64,000 bases of DNA. It comes from Pseudarthrobacter phenanthrenivorans Sphe3. GTDB lineage: Bacteria; Actinomycetota; Actinomycetes; Actinomycetales; Micrococcaceae. Under the pieces are notes generated by a model. That model was given only the letters and a program-made list of their open reading frames with translations, searched no databases and was not told the origin of the DNA. The translations under genes and the position numbers were made by a program. Below, piece by piece: positions 9,144 through 19,017 of this stretch (its first letter is position 1; each line of letters starts with the position of its first letter). The DNA lies in NCBI RefSeq assembly GCF_000189535.1, contig NC_015146.1, positions 62,001 to 126,000 on the forward strand, read 5' to 3'.

Positions 9144-9295
9144 TTCGACAACGAGATCCGCACCGTGATCTGCACGACCAACGCGATCGAGAGCATCAAC
9201 GCGCGCATCCGCCGGGCCGTGAATGCCCGTGGACATTTCCCCACCGAACTGAGGTGTACTACTGATGTGAGACACAGTTTGAAAGGATTGTGCTC

Positions 9296-9586
9296 ATGTC
9301 TGCTCGACTTACCTATTCCGATGAGTTCAAGGCTGATGCCGTTGAGCTCGTGGTTTCATCTGGGCGTTCACCCGCCTCTGTCGCTCCGGAGCTCGGCATT
9401 TCCGTTACCGCGTTGAAACGCTGGGTGCGACTGTCCCGTGAAGGGCAAACGGAGGGCGGCGGCAAACCGGATGATCCGGTGGATCCTGCGAAATACAAGG
9501 CTTTGGAGGCACGGCTGCGCGAGCTGGAGAGGGAGAACGATTTCCTGAAAAAAGTTTCGGCGTTCTTCGCCAAAGAACAACGGTAG
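9296..9586 (+). CDS. IS3-family transposase OrfA (copy 2)
   Basis: About 96 residues: an HTH_Tnp_1 domain (TYSDEFKADAVELVVSSG) followed by a leucine-zipper-like coiled coil (EARLRELERENDFLKK). Normally OrfA and OrfB are joined by a -1 ribosomal frameshift. The A6G slippery run at about 9548-9554 lies inside the DFLKKV codons, and a -1 slip there reads directly into OrfB. The ATG at 9296 is preferred over the TTG at 9290 because GAAAGG is well placed. Confidence 0.9.
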   Translation: MSARLTYSDEFKADAVELVVSSGRSPASVAPELGISVTALKRWVRLSREGQTEGGGKPDDPVDPAKYKALEARLRELERENDFLKKVSAFFAKEQR

Positions 9587-9591
9587 AGGAC

Positions 9592-10465
9592 TTGTACCGA
9601 GTTGTTCAGGAGAAGAACGCCGACTTCCCGGTGGCCTGGATGTGCCGTCAGCTTGGTCTCCCACGGGCCACGTATTACCGGTGGCTGGACGCCGCAGAAA
9701 CCCCGACCGCGCTCCGTCGCCGGGAGCTGACCGATCAGGTGAAGACCGTCTTCGATTCCTCCGACGGGATCTTCGGCCACCGCATGGTCCACACCAAATT
9801 GGCCGCCGCCGGCATCGAGGTTTCAGTGGGTACCGTGGCCGGGATTATGGCCGAGAACGGGTGGGTCGCCAAGCGGATGCGCGCCTTCAAGCGCACCACC
9901 ATCCCCTCAGATCCGGACAAGGTCTTCGCGGACCTCATCGGCCGGGACTTCACAGCAGAAGCACCCGGAACGCGCCTGGTCGGAGACATCACCTACCTGC
10001 GCACTGACGAGGGATGGCTCTACCTGGCCACCGTCATCGACCTGTGCACCCGCATGGTCGTCGGCTGGGCTATGGCTGAACACATGCGCGCTTCGCTGGT
10101 CACCGGGGCCCTGACGATGGCCAGAGACCGCGGCCATTTGAGTCCCAACGCGATTTTCCACAGTGATCATGGAACGCAGTACACGTCACGCGAAATGGGC
10201 GCCTGGTGCGCCGGGAATAACATCCGCCAATCCATGGGCGCCACCGGGGTGTGCTGGGATAATGCCGTGGCGGAATCGCTGTTCTCATCGCTGAAAAACG
10301 AGTTTTACCATCACCACCCGCCAGGACGCCAGACTGGCCACTATGCGCTACATCGAAGTGTTCTACAACCGCTGGCGGCCTCACACCAACAACGAAGGCC
10401 TGCGGCCGGCGACGGCTATGGCCAACTTCACAACCAGAAACCAACAGCTTCCCGCTGCTGCCTGA
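9592..10465 (+). pseudogene. IS3-family transposase OrfB (copy 2), frameshifted by an 11-bp deletion
   Basis: The HTH_21 segment and rve integrase domain are complete up to about 10317, with all three DDE residues. The 11-bp deletion between two ACCAC repeats then shifts the frame, so the C-terminal stretch (ATMRYIEVFYNRWRPHTNNE in the intact copy) is lost. The shifted frame runs through the original stop and on into the antisense of the neighbouring IS1380. Compared with copy 3 it also carries a Gly for Asp change near the N-terminus (CRQLGLPR). Confidence 0.9.
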
Positions 10466-10510
10466 CCGAAAAGAAACTACGCGACTGTCTCACATCCTTG
10501 ACACACCTCA

Positions 10511-11775
10511 GTGATGAGTTTCCGGCGGATGGTGCCGCTGCGTGCTTTGCCCAGGTCTGGGCCGGCGAGGGTGCCGATGGCGCGCGAGAGGTTGAAGGCG
10601 ATGGTCGCCAGGACCAGCCAGGCGGGTTTGGCGGTGAACTTTCCCGAGGGCAGGTGTGCCAGGGCACTGTCTTTGAGGTCCGCGTTGACCTGCTCAATGA
10701 TGGCGTGTTGGCGGTGGGTTTTATCTGCGGTGACGGTGTCCAGGTCGCTGGGGGTGAAGAAGGCGTGGAAGCGGTGGGTGTCGAACAGGGTCTGTTGCCC
10801 TTCGCCTGCTTTGGCGTTCAGTTCCGGGATCCTGCGCACGACCAGGCGTCCGTGGACGCGGTCGGCTTTCTTTCGGCCCACGAAGGCGGTGAAGGCGGTT
10901 TCGGCGACTTCCGCGGAGGAAATCCAGGCTCCGGTGGTTTCATCGCGGACCGCGTCGGTGTATTGGATTGTGGTCCAGTCCTTCTCGTTGATGGTGGCGA
11001 TGGCTCGTTTGACGGCCGGGTCCATCCTGGCGGTAATGGACACTTTCGCGCCTGCACGGTGGGCAGCGGCGACGACGGAGTGGCCGTAGAACGCACTGTC
11101 GGCACGCAGCAGGACCGGCCCGGTGGCATTCTTGCCGCGCAGCCGTTTCACGGTGGCAAGGATGTCCCCGGTGAACTTCCCGGCCCCGCGCGGGGAGCCG
11201 GCGCTTCCCTTGCGCAGCCTCGCGCCGATGATGACCGGCGCCGTGGTCGCGGTCGAGAGGATCCCGATCAGCGCGTTCAATCCCCGGACCCCGGAGTAAC
11301 CGTATCCGGAACCCTGTTTCCGGTAGCCGTGGACTTCTTTGATGGTGTCGTCGATATCGACCAAAGCGTAATCATCGATACCGGAGGCGATCGGGGCCAC
11401 GGTGGCGACGTTCACCAGCCACCGGGCGGCGAGGGCGTCGAGCTGGCGGACATGGCCGAAGGTGAACGCCCGCAGGAACGATCCCAAAGTCGAGGGGGCA
11501 TATGCACCGGCGAAGAGTTTCTTCATCCCGCCGTGCCGCAGCAAGGCCATGTCATCGATGGAATCGGCCCCGGCGACCATACCCGCGACCAGCGCAGTGA
11601 CCTTCAACCCTGCATTCGCGCCGAAGTATCCCGGCAGCGTCAGCCACTGATCAGCGAGTTCGCCAAGGCAGGTTTTCACCGCCAGCGCCATCGCCGGGAC
11701 CAGACCTGCGGCCGACACGAGGTTGGAATCATCGAACGCAGCTGACACGCGCGTGGATCTATGGAAAAGTTGCAC
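10511..11775 (-). pseudogene. IS1380-family transposase, C-terminus missing
   Basis: About 420 residues of a DDE_Tnp_1 transposase of the IS1380 group. The first Asp is in YALVDIDDTIKEVHG, the second in VLLRADSAFYGHS, and the C-terminal acidic region is in IIEQVNADLKDSALAH. The last few tens of residues expected after GTIRRKLIT are replaced by IS3 sequence. It is probably inactive. Confidence 0.85.
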
Positions 11776-11820
11776 TTACGAGATGCCTCTCGGATTGGTT
11801 AAACGGAGTTCTAGACAAAC
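10511..11820 (-). mobile_element. IS1380-family element, truncated by IS3 copy 2
   Basis: It contains the minus-strand transposase 10511-11775 plus a short upstream end. The outer terminus was not located exactly; about 11820 is an estimate. The 3' end of the transposase and the other terminus are missing at the junction with IS3 copy 2. Confidence 0.75.
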
Positions 11821-11929
11821 CCCATTTTTTCCGATTCGACAGGCATTCTCCGTTAAACCGCCGCTACGACCTCAACCCGACCGGTGGATCGAGGCTTAGA
11901 GGCCGCGCACATGTAGGTCTTTGACCCCA

Positions 11930-12210
11930 GCGTCGCTGTGGACAAACCATCCTAGTGGTGTACCGCATTTGCACAGCGCCGTTGTGCTGCTCGTAAATGT
12001 CTTCCATGTAGGGAAGCGCTACTTCACGAAGCTCAGTATGCGCGTAGGCCAGGATCCCCAGCCGCCAGATTTGGCTGCCCATTTCGTAGCCACGGTCCCC
12101 AGCACCGGACCAGGGCTGAGTGCTCCTCCAGCTCCTGACCGATGCGGTGAACTGTGGTTAGAGGCAAGTTGTGGATCTGCGCGATATGGAAGCAAGGGAC
12201 TGCCTGCGGT
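11930..12210 (-). pseudogene. IclR-family regulator remnant
   Basis: In one frame the minus strand reads AQIHNLPLTTVHRIGQELEE, the recognition helix region of an IclR HTH. After one extra base near VRC it continues in the next frame as GDRGYEMGSQIWRLGILAY and HTELREVALPYMEDIYEQHN, which are the standard IclR linker and effector-domain start. The remainder is gone. It lies upstream of the catabolic operon, which has an intact IclR gene at its far end. Confidence 0.65.
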
Positions 12211-12569
12211 GCCTGGTATCGAATGTGCTCAATACAAGGGTGACCCGGCCGCTTGCCGATCTCGTCCTAGGTTCCTTCTCGGTCAAGTCGGCGATTTATC
12301 CCACTGCTTGAAGACTGGGGACTGCCCGAGTTATTGCTCCTTGACCTAGCCACCGAGTGCTCTCGAGCGCCGTGGCCCCGCCGACGGCTTATGGGGCGGA
12401 GTTCCACCTGAATGTTTTGATGTGGGCCAGTAGGGCGAGGGTGGCGGGACTACTGCAAAGGAGGGGCGCCAGCGAAGGACTCTGCTAAGCAGAACATCCA
12501 TCTGGACAGCGGGAAAGTGATGTGTTTCACTGAGACCACGGATCTGACACAAGGACGAGGGAGAACCGA
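12211..12569 (+). promoter_or_regulatory. Upstream region of the catabolic operon
   Basis: No gene was seen. This 360-bp stretch must hold the promoter for the plus-strand operon that begins at 12570. The first gene has a GAGGGAGAA ribosome-binding site a few bases before its ATG. No IclR operator could be assigned with confidence. Confidence 0.4.
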
Positions 12570-13574
12570 ATGAGTTTTGAACAAATAGGCCGTCGCGGAT
12601 TCATCAAGATTACGGCCGCTGCTGGTGGGACTTTATTTCTCGGAGGGTTGACGGCCTGCAGCCAGGACGGGGGCGGCAGCGGTGGGGGTAAGGCGGGATA
12701 TTCGGGCGACGTAGCAATTACCGGTCTAGCCAGTCTTATCCACTCCGCCCCCTTCTTCATAGCTCAGTCTGAGGGTTATTACGAGGAGGAAGGGCTGACC
12801 CTCGAGCATATTCAGTTCCCCGGGGGGCTTGACACTGTTCGAGGGATCGAGTCGGGGATTGGTTTCGGTACGTCGTCCACTATTCCGGTCTTCATCGCGG
12901 CCGAGAAGGGTATGGACGTAAGAATCTTCGGTAACGTCTATACGGCGGCTTCTGTCGACTTCATTGCGTTGCCGGGCTCTCCAATCACTTCCATTGAGGA
13001 CGTGAGGGGCAAGAAAATAGCAGTGAGTACGCCGGGATCGAACTCCTCGTATTTTGCAGACCGCACGCTGCGGGCGGCAGGCATAATTCCCGGTAAGGAC
13101 GTGGAACTAATTAGCGTCGGCTCAGCGAGCGATTCCTGGACTGCCGTCTCCCAGAATGTCGTTGACGTGGCGTGGACGGCGTCGCCGCTCTCTGAGAAAA
13201 TCGCGTCGGAAAGCGGAGCAAAGGTGATCTGGCGTTCCCGCGACTATGTAACGGATTGGTCGGACACTTGTCTCGTGGCTACAGGATCGTTCATCGATGA
13301 AAATACTGATGCGCTGAAGGGTTGGGGCCGGGCTCTCAAGAAGGCGATGGACCTGATCACGAACGACCTGGAAAAGGCCGCCGAGGTCTACGGAAAGGCT
13401 ATCGGTTACAAGCCCGAGGTTGCACTCGAGGCGCTTAAGAACTCGCAGAATTTTTACAGCCTGGACTTTACTGATGCCCAGTTGGCCGCTGTGGTCGCCG
13501 CCGGTAAAGAACAAGGTCAAATCACGAAAGAACCTGACATGGATGCCATCGTTATGAGGAACTTCCTTTCATGA
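12570..13574 (+). CDS. ABC transporter substrate-binding lipoprotein (SsuA/TauA/NMT1-like)
   Basis: A 334-residue periplasmic-binding-type lipoprotein. The N-terminus has a Tat-like GRRGFIK motif (Arg8-Arg9), a hydrophobic stretch and a lipobox LTAC with Cys30, followed by a Gly/Ser linker. The mature part is NMT1-like (PFFIAQSEGYYEEEGL; FGTSSTIPVFIAAEKGMDVR), the family that captures sulfonates, aromatic acids, pyrimidine precursors and similar ligands. It is the first gene of a four-gene importer; the ATPase gene starts 4 bp before its stop. In this context the ligand is most likely the aromatic acid degraded by the downstream enzymes, which is an inference. Confidence 0.85.
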   Translation: MSFEQIGRRGFIKITAAAGGTLFLGGLTACSQDGGGSGGGKAGYSGDVAITGLASLIHSAPFFIAQSEGYYEEEGLTLEHIQFPGGLDTVRGIESGIGFGTSSTIPVFIAAEKGMDVRIFGNVYTAASVDFIALPGSPITSIEDVRGKKIAVSTPGSNSSYFADRTLRAAGIIPGKDVELISVGSASDSWTAVSQNVVDVAWTASPLSEKIASESGAKVIWRSRDYVTDWSDTCLVATGSFIDENTDALKGWGRALKKAMDLITNDLEKAAEVYGKAIGYKPEVALEALKNSQNFYSLDFTDAQLAAVVAAGKEQGQITKEPDMDAIVMRNFLS

Positions 13575-14398
13575 GCCAAATATTTCCGATCGATACAGTG
13601 GGGCATGACAGTGATGTCGTTTTCGACAATATTGGGATGACTTTCGGTACCAAGACGGGAGTTACCCAAGCAGTCGCTAATGTTTCGGGAGTTATACCGG
13701 AGGGGAAGTTTGTTTCCGTCATCGGTCCCAGTGGCTGCGGGAAAAGTACGTTGCTTGACATGGTCGGAGGCCTGCTCAAGCCCACCAAGGGCACGGTCAG
13801 CATCAACGGTGAGACTGTGACAGGTCCCCGGCGGGACACTGCGATGGTATTTCAAGAGGACTCCACCCTGCACTGGCGCACGGTACTGGACAATGTCGCT
13901 TTCGGCCTTGAGGTCAAAGGCGTTCCGAAAGCTGAGCGCTACGAGAGTGCACGCCGAATGATTGAACTTGTTGGGCTCAGCGGTTTTGAGGACCACCGGC
14001 CGGGCCAGCTTTCCGGTGGAATGAAGCAGCGTGTTGCTATTGCCCGGGCTTTGGCAATGGAGCCGCGCGTCCTTCTTATGGATGAGCCCTTCGGCGCTCT
14101 GGACCAGCAGACCAGGCAATTCATCGGTCGGGAATTGCTGCGCATCTGGGAGAAAACACGCAATCGCGTGCTGTTCATTACCCACGATATCCAGGAAGCC
14201 GTTTACCTCTCCGATGAGGTCTGGGTCATGTCAGCAAGGCCCTCCGTCGTCAAGGAAGTGGTAACCATCGATCTTCCGCGGCCACGACCAGAAGGAACAC
14301 ACACGCTGCCCAGGTTCCGTGAATTGGAAGACCATCTGTGGGAGCTGGTGAAGGTTGAGGCTGAGAAGACGCTGGGACCAGGGGCGCGGTTGGCGTGA
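13571..14398 (+). CDS. ABC transporter ATP-binding protein (SsuB/TauB-like)
   Basis: A 275-residue ATPase subunit. Walker A is GPSGCGKST (residues 52-60), a Q-loop is in MVFQED, the signature is LSGGMKQ (about 147-153), Walker B is VLLMDEP with Asp171-Glu172, and the H-loop is in LFITHDI. The start overlaps the end of the binding-protein gene (ATGA), and the end overlaps the first permease gene by 4 bp. It powers import together with the two permeases 14395-15986. Confidence 0.92.
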   Translation: MSQIFPIDTVGHDSDVVFDNIGMTFGTKTGVTQAVANVSGVIPEGKFVSVIGPSGCGKSTLLDMVGGLLKPTKGTVSINGETVTGPRRDTAMVFQEDSTLHWRTVLDNVAFGLEVKGVPKAERYESARRMIELVGLSGFEDHRPGQLSGGMKQRVAIARALAMEPRVLLMDEPFGALDQQTRQFIGRELLRIWEKTRNRVLFITHDIQEAVYLSDEVWVMSARPSVVKEVVTIDLPRPRPEGTHTLPRFRELEDHLWELVKVEAEKTLGPGARLA

Positions 14399-15195
14399 AC
14401 GTTATGGAAAAGCCCCCGGCTGTGCAGGAGAAGCAAAAAGCAGCTCTTGTACCGCGTGCATCGCTAGTGCGCTGGGCGATTATTGTGGCGATTGTTGCCG
14501 TTCTTGAATTCACCACCAGAACAGGCATGGTGAGCCAGTCGCTGATGGTGCCACCATCGGAAATCCTGATTCGGCTGGCCGAGATCGTCCCCACGGACAG
14601 GTTTGGCCAGGATGTTGCCCGGACTCTGACTACCATCCTGGTGTCGTTCACCATCGGACTTGTACTGGGAGTCCCGCTTGGGATCTTCTTATGGCGGGTA
14701 CCGGCTGCGGGGCGCATCCTTGAGCCATTTATCGTGACCGGCTATGCAATGCCCACTTTGTTGTTCTATCCGGTTCTTCTGGCCATGATGGGACTCAATG
14801 CGGGACCAATCATTGTTATAGCTGCGTCGATGTCCCTGATTCCAATCGCATTGACCACGATGGTTGCCTTGAATGCAATCAAGCCGATTCTTCATAAGCT
14901 CGCAAATTCCGTCAGCGCCTCCCCGCGGCAGTATTACTTAAAGGTTCTTTTTCCGGCCGCGACGCCACTGATTTTTCCGGGCGTGAAGCTCGGATTTATC
15001 TACGCCGTGATCGGCACCGTTGCCATGGAGTTTATTCTCGCGTCCCAAGGAGTTGGTTTCCGGGCCGGCTTCTACTACCGGGAACTTAATACCGCTGACA
15101 TGTGGGCCTATATCGCTGTCGTCATTGTCCTGAGTGTGTTGGTGAACAGCGTGCTTACTTGGCTGGAGAAACGCATTAGAAGGGACATGCTGTGA
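14395..15195 (+). CDS. ABC transporter permease (SsuC/TauC-like) 1
   Basis: A 266-residue inner-membrane permease with about six hydrophobic segments and the EAA-type coupling loop (around NAIKPILHKLANSVSASPRQ). It starts with GTG, overlapping the ATPase stop by 4 bp, and ends with a 4-bp overlap into the second permease gene. The two permeases are clearly different in sequence and would form a heterodimeric channel. Confidence 0.88.
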   Translation: MNVMEKPPAVQEKQKAALVPRASLVRWAIIVAIVAVLEFTTRTGMVSQSLMVPPSEILIRLAEIVPTDRFGQDVARTLTTILVSFTIGLVLGVPLGIFLWRVPAAGRILEPFIVTGYAMPTLLFYPVLLAMMGLNAGPIIVIAASMSLIPIALTTMVALNAIKPILHKLANSVSASPRQYYLKVLFPAATPLIFPGVKLGFIYAVIGTVAMEFILASQGVGFRAGFYYRELNTADMWAYIAVVIVLSVLVNSVLTWLEKRIRRDML

Positions 15196-15986
15196 GTACC
15201 GATGTAACGATTCCCTCGGGAATTATCACTCAGCAGACGGCGGACAGAGTCAGGGTCATCCGAGACAACGTATGGCGCGCTGCCGTGTTGGTGGCTTTGG
15301 TACTCCTCTGGGCGTTGCTGTCTACCATGAGTGACCTCGTCGCTTCACCCGCGGATTCGCTTGATGCCCTGGCGGAACGTTTCGCCGATGGCTCCATCTA
15401 CCGGCACCTCAATGCCACTCTGCAGGCAGTGGCTATCGGGTTCCTTATTGCCGCTGCCATAGGCTTTCCGTTGGGCTACGGCATCGGGCGGAGCAAGTTT
15501 CTCGGTGCTGTATTCGACCCCCTCGTCGCAGGCGCCTTCGCCATCCCGCGCGTAATCTTCTTTCCCATTCTTCTGCAGATTTTTGGAGTGGGCGTCGGAG
15601 CGCAGTCTGCAATGGCGGCACTGGCCGCGGTATTTCCCATCATGGTCTCGACAACCGCAGGCGTCCGTGCCATCAACCCGCTTCTGCCTAAGCTGGCACG
15701 CTCGCTTAGCCTGTCCCCGCTGCAGACCGTGACCAAGATATACATCCCGGCCATGGCACCCTCGCTCATGGTGGGCATCCGTATCGGCTTCAGCATCGCG
15801 TTCATCAACGTGATCATCGCGGAATTCTTCGCTGCTCGTGCCGGACTTGGACTCTTGGCGCTGCGCGCCTACGGCATGCTGGACCTGCCGACAATGTACG
15901 GCATCATCGTGCTCCTTGCTGCAATCGCCCTGGCCGGGAACCTGGTGCTGTGGGCAGTCGAACGACGGCTGGGCAACAAGCTTTAG
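15192..15986 (+). CDS. ABC transporter permease (SsuC/TauC-like) 2
   Basis: A 264-residue permease of the same family as 14395-15195. It has about six hydrophobic segments and an EAA-type loop ([20 protein letters not shown]). It starts with GTG. A 74-bp gap follows before the amidohydrolase gene, the longest spacer in the first part of the operon. Confidence 0.88.
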   Translation: MSTDVTIPSGIITQQTADRVRVIRDNVWRAAVLVALVLLWALLSTMSDLVASPADSLDALAERFADGSIYRHLNATLQAVAIGFLIAAAIGFPLGYGIGRSKFLGAVFDPLVAGAFAIPRVIFFPILLQIFGVGVGAQSAMAALAAVFPIMVSTTAGVRAINPLLPKLARSLSLSPLQTVTKIYIPAMAPSLMVGIRIGFSIAFINVIIAEFFAARAGLGLLALRAYGMLDLPTMYGIIVLLAAIALAGNLVLWAVERRLGNKL

Positions 15987-16060
15987 CCCTTCGCCCAGGG
16001 GGCCTGTACGCCCGCACATGCGGGTGTCTGACAACTGAACGGTCTAAGAAAGAGGAAAGC

Positions 16061-16717
16061 ATGTCCGCGACTGCCGCCCGAGAGGAATACCAGAAGTTAA
16101 GGTCTCAGTTCAAAGAAAAAGGACTGGGCGGGAGGATCGGCTTCGGAAGCCGGCCGGCGCTTTTGGTGATTGACATGATCCGCGGATTCACGGATTCGAG
16201 ATCCCCATTGGCCGGGGATCTTGACGAACAGCTTGAAGCGACTCAGGAACTTCTCGCCAGGGCTCGGGCCGCGACCGTCCCGGTGATCTTTTCGACAGTT
16301 GCTTACGATGCTGACCTGCAGGAAGCCGGCAAGTGGATCCAAAAAATTCCGTCCAATAGCTGGCTGATTGAAGGAAGCGAATGGGTGGAGCTTGACGATA
16401 GGCTCGACCGTCAAAGCAATGAGATGCTGCTCGTGAAGAAGTACGCATCCTGCTTTTTTGGTACTGACCTTGCCGCGCGACTTGTGTCTAGGGGTATCGA
16501 TACGTTGCTCATTGTTGGCTGTACCACCAGCGGATGCGTCCGGGCCACGGCCGTGGATTCCTGTTCCTATGGATTCCACACCGTTGTGGTCGAAGAGGGG
16601 GTCGGTGACCGAGCCGAACTGCCGCACCTCGCCAGCCTTTTCGACATCGATAACAAATACGGCGATGTTGTTGGCCTGGAGGAGGCAAACACCTATCTCG
16701 AGCATGTGCGCGGTTAG
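16061..16717 (+). CDS. Isochorismatase-like amidohydrolase (N-carbamoylsarcosine amidase type)
   Basis: A 218-residue cysteine hydrolase. The catalytic triad can be placed as Asp38 ([12 protein letters not shown]), Lys126 or Lys127 ([13 protein letters not shown]) and Cys159 ([12 protein letters not shown]), with the usual cis-peptide region before Cys159. The family hydrolyses amide or carbamoyl C-N bonds (N-carbamoylsarcosine, maleamate, nicotinamide and others). The frame is open upstream, but the ATG at 16061 has AGAGGAAAG just before it. Its place in an aromatic-acid operon suggests release of an aromatic acid from an amide or imide-derived substrate; that is an inference. Confidence 0.82.
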   Translation: MSATAAREEYQKLRSQFKEKGLGGRIGFGSRPALLVIDMIRGFTDSRSPLAGDLDEQLEATQELLARARAATVPVIFSTVAYDADLQEAGKWIQKIPSNSWLIEGSEWVELDDRLDRQSNEMLLVKKYASCFFGTDLAARLVSRGIDTLLIVGCTTSGCVRATAVDSCSYGFHTVVVEEGVGDRAELPHLASLFDIDNKYGDVVGLEEANTYLEHVRG

Positions 16718-16779
16718 GAGCAAGGCGCCAAAGAGGCCGGCATGCCAGCGCTCAAACCGCACGCGGACGCAATAGCGGC

Positions 16780-18036
16780 ATGCCATCGCCCAGCGAAGGC
16801 CAGATCCTGGGATCGTCAAGGACTGACAGATTCCTGAGCATTATCGCAACGGTATTGTTCTCGTTCGCCCTAGGAACCCTGGCAGTGATCGTACCGATAC
16901 TGGCGATGGCTGCAGGATACGGCACGGTCGAGGTCGGAATGATTGTTGCACTGGCGGCTGTTTCGCAGTTGGTGACGCGCGTATTTCTGGGCGCGCTGAT
17001 GCGCAGGGTTCCAGATAAGACGCTCCTGGCGTATGCGGCGCTCATGATCGCGGTCTCCTGCGCCCTTATCGCGGTGTCGCATGCGCTGGCGGTTTTCGTT
17101 GTGTCACAGCTGGTCCAGGGTTCGGCTCGTGCCTTGTTCTGGACCAGCAGCCAGACGCACGCTGTCCGCACGTCTAGCTCGTCCGTTAAGGGATTGACTG
17201 ATGTCAATCTCGCCGCGGGGTTGGGAGCCCTGATGGGGCCTGCACTTGCCGGTTATCTATGGGAAGTTTCTGCCCCGCTGCCGCTGATAGTGGCGTCAGT
17301 GGCCGGAACGGCGGCCGTCATTCCCGTAGTCCTTCTAAAAAAACTTCCGGTATTTGCTCCGGACCATTCCAACGATGGAATTTTCGCTGGAGGGCTTTGG
17401 CGGCGGCCGGGGGTTGATGCCGCCTGCTGGATGAACGCTGGAGCGGGTGCCTGGAAGAGCCTCTTGGACTCCTACGTTCCCATCGTGCTTTCCTTCGCCG
17501 GACAATCGGTCACTGTCATTGGCATCTTGGTGTCCCTAGCCAACTCGGCCGTTCTGGCCGGAAGTCTGTGCGGAAGCTGGCTGCGCAAAAGTGGAAACAG
17601 GATCTCCCTTCTCACGGGCCTCCTGACCGCGGGGGTTGGTTTGGCTGCGGCGGGGCCACTGGCCGGCGTGGCAGTAGCCGCCGCCGTCGCCCTTACTGTA
17701 TCTGGCGTTGGTGCTGGGATTCTTCAAACTGTCGGGCCGGCGATAGCTGCCGATGAAGTCCATCCCGAAGATCGCGGGGATGCACTTGCGCTAACCGGCA
17801 CCGTGCGGGCGGCGGCGCTCTTTCTTACACCGTGCGTGATGGCCCTGCTGGTCAGCGTGATCCCGGTTGCCGCAGCGCTGGTCACGGCCGGTGTCCTTAT
17901 CACCCTTCCGGCAGCGAGGGGTAACCCCAGAAAAGATCTCCCCAAGCAATCCCGGCCACCGCAATCCGCTCCGGGCAGGCCACGCCAACAAGATCAGCTG
18001 GAAGCTCCACAGAAAGAGGTATCCGATGACAACTAA
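16780..18036 (+). CDS. MFS transporter
   Basis: A 418-residue membrane protein with about twelve hydrophobic segments and a basic, proline-rich C-terminal tail. The pattern is that of a major facilitator; no substrate motif was recognised. It is the second transport system of the operon and could import the substrate or export an intermediate. It overlaps the start of the aldo/keto reductase gene by 11 bp. Confidence 0.8.
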   Translation: MPSPSEGQILGSSRTDRFLSIIATVLFSFALGTLAVIVPILAMAAGYGTVEVGMIVALAAVSQLVTRVFLGALMRRVPDKTLLAYAALMIAVSCALIAVSHALAVFVVSQLVQGSARALFWTSSQTHAVRTSSSSVKGLTDVNLAAGLGALMGPALAGYLWEVSAPLPLIVASVAGTAAVIPVVLLKKLPVFAPDHSNDGIFAGGLWRRPGVDAACWMNAGAGAWKSLLDSYVPIVLSFAGQSVTVIGILVSLANSAVLAGSLCGSWLRKSGNRISLLTGLLTAGVGLAAAGPLAGVAVAAAVALTVSGVGAGILQTVGPAIAADEVHPEDRGDALALTGTVRAAALFLTPCVMALLVSVIPVAAALVTAGVLITLPAARGNPRKDLPKQSRPPQSAPGRPRQQDQLEAPQKEVSDDN

Positions 18037-18889
18037 AACGATTGATACAACTGCTTCGGAGACTCCCCGGCTGAGGTTGCTGCATGGGCACTCCATCCCA
18101 CGCTTAGGCCTGGGTACTTGGCCGATGCTGGAGGACGAGTGCGAAGCTGCGGTACGTGTCGCAGTGCAGAGCGGCTACCGGCTGGTTGACACTGCGTTCC
18201 AGTACAGGAACGAAGAAGCGGTCGGCCGGGGGATCCGCACTGCGGGCGTCCCACGGTCCGAGTTGTTCATATCCAGCAAGTTCAACAAGGAGTCCCACAG
18301 CATTGATGGAGTGCAGCGGGCCTACGACGAGAGCCTGCGAAAACTCGGCCTCGACCATTTGGACATGTTTATGTGCCACTGGCCCGTGCCTGCCCTGGGC
18401 AAGTACGTGGACGCGTGGAAGGGACTCGTGAAGTTATTGGAGGAAGGCCGCGTGAAAGCCATCGGTGTTTCAAACTTCAAACCTTCCCACTTGAAAGAAA
18501 TCATCGATGCAACCGGAGTGGTTCCGGACGTGAACCAAATCCAACTGAGCCCCGATATTGCGCGGACAGAGCCGCGCGCCGTTCACCGGCTATTGGGAAT
18601 TGTCACTGAAGCCTGGAGTCCTATCGGTCGGTCCTCCGGCCTGCGGGCGCACCCCATCATCATCGAGATCGCTCAGCGCCTGAATAAGTCACCAGCCCAG
18701 ATCCTGCTGCGGTGGCATGTCCAACAGGACATTGTGCCCATCCCGCAGGCTTCAGACCCGCTCTGGCTCACCGAAAACCTGTCCGTGTTTGATTTCTCGC
18801 TCAGCGCCGCCGAGATGGCCTCGATTCGGCAATTGGACAAGGGCGAGGGGGCCGCGCGCGACTCTGATCTGCCTGAAAACGGCCATTGA
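18026..18889 (+). CDS. Aldo/keto reductase (candidate cis-dihydrodiol dehydrogenase)
   Basis: A 287-residue (beta/alpha)8 NADP(H)-dependent oxidoreductase. The AKR tetrad is visible: Asp55 and Tyr60 (LVDTAFQYRNEEAVG), Lys85 (FISSKFNKE) and His118 (MFMCHWPVP). The start at 18026 is chosen because AGAAAGAGG precedes it and the conserved GLGTWP follows soon after. It lies directly upstream of the dioxygenase, the position of phtB (dihydrodiol dehydrogenase) in phthalate operons as I recall them, so dehydrogenation of the cis-dihydrodiol is a plausible role. It could instead reduce an aldehyde. Confidence 0.8.
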   Translation: MTTKTIDTTASETPRLRLLHGHSIPRLGLGTWPMLEDECEAAVRVAVQSGYRLVDTAFQYRNEEAVGRGIRTAGVPRSELFISSKFNKESHSIDGVQRAYDESLRKLGLDHLDMFMCHWPVPALGKYVDAWKGLVKLLEEGRVKAIGVSNFKPSHLKEIIDATGVVPDVNQIQLSPDIARTEPRAVHRLLGIVTEAWSPIGRSSGLRAHPIIIEIAQRLNKSPAQILLRWHVQQDIVPIPQASDPLWLTENLSVFDFSLSAAEMASIRQLDKGEGAARDSDLPENGH

Positions 18890-19017
18890 TTCCGACGATG
18901 CTTCTTCACGGAATCGAGAGGGGTTGACGAACCTCACATTTTGCGTCATCCTCTTGATTACAGAAACCTTCTCTGCAACACAGAGAAAACATGCGGGCCC
19001 AACGAAGGAGACCTCTC

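Larger units (their letters stand above)
6337..9249 (+). mobile_element. IS256-family element 1, split by an IS1182-like element and truncated by IS3 copy 2
   Basis: The left end begins GGGACTGTAAATTTACCGG at 6337, a typical IS256-family terminus. The transposase starts at 6385. The element is interrupted at 7402/9144 by the IS1182-like element with a TTCG duplication, and it ends abruptly at 9249 where IS3 copy 2 begins. The right end is missing. Confidence 0.85.
6385..9249 (+). pseudogene. IS256-family (mutator-type) transposase, interrupted
   Basis: Codons up to 7402 and from 9148 to 9249 belong to one mutator-type transposase. Visible parts are the QRRLTGVDDLVISLSAKGLT region, the first catalytic Asp in VIFIDCVNVKIRDG, the second in VVCDGLKGLPDAI, the C/H-bearing QTCIVHLLRNS and, after the insertion, TTNAIESINARIRRAV with the expected Glu. 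The GTG start at 6385 follows AGAAGGAGAG. The 1741-bp IS1182-like insertion and the loss of the 3' end to IS3 copy 2 make it inactive. The insertion happens to leave an open frame running on into the IS1182 transposase. Confidence 0.9.
9250..10510 (+). mobile_element. IS3-family element, copy 2 (11-bp deletion in orfB)
   Basis: The element is 1261 bp, starting TGAGGTGTACTACTGATGTG and ending GACACACCTCA. The termini are imperfect inverted repeats. It is 11 bp shorter than intact copy 3. The left flank is IS256 (AAC) and the right flank is IS1380 (GTG), so there is no 3-bp target duplication. This suggests recombination between copies or adjacent deletion after insertion. Confidence 0.95.

Noticed and set aside
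1..10510. Composite transposon bounded by IS3 copies 1 and 2 around the extradiol cluster
   Set aside because: The copies are directly repeated but lack matching outer target duplications, and the outer end of copy 1 is outside the window, so a unit cannot be supported.
9592..11745. A 717-codon frame that looks like a novel transposase fusion
   Set aside because: It is the frameshifted IS3 orfB reading through its lost stop into the antisense of the IS1380 gene.
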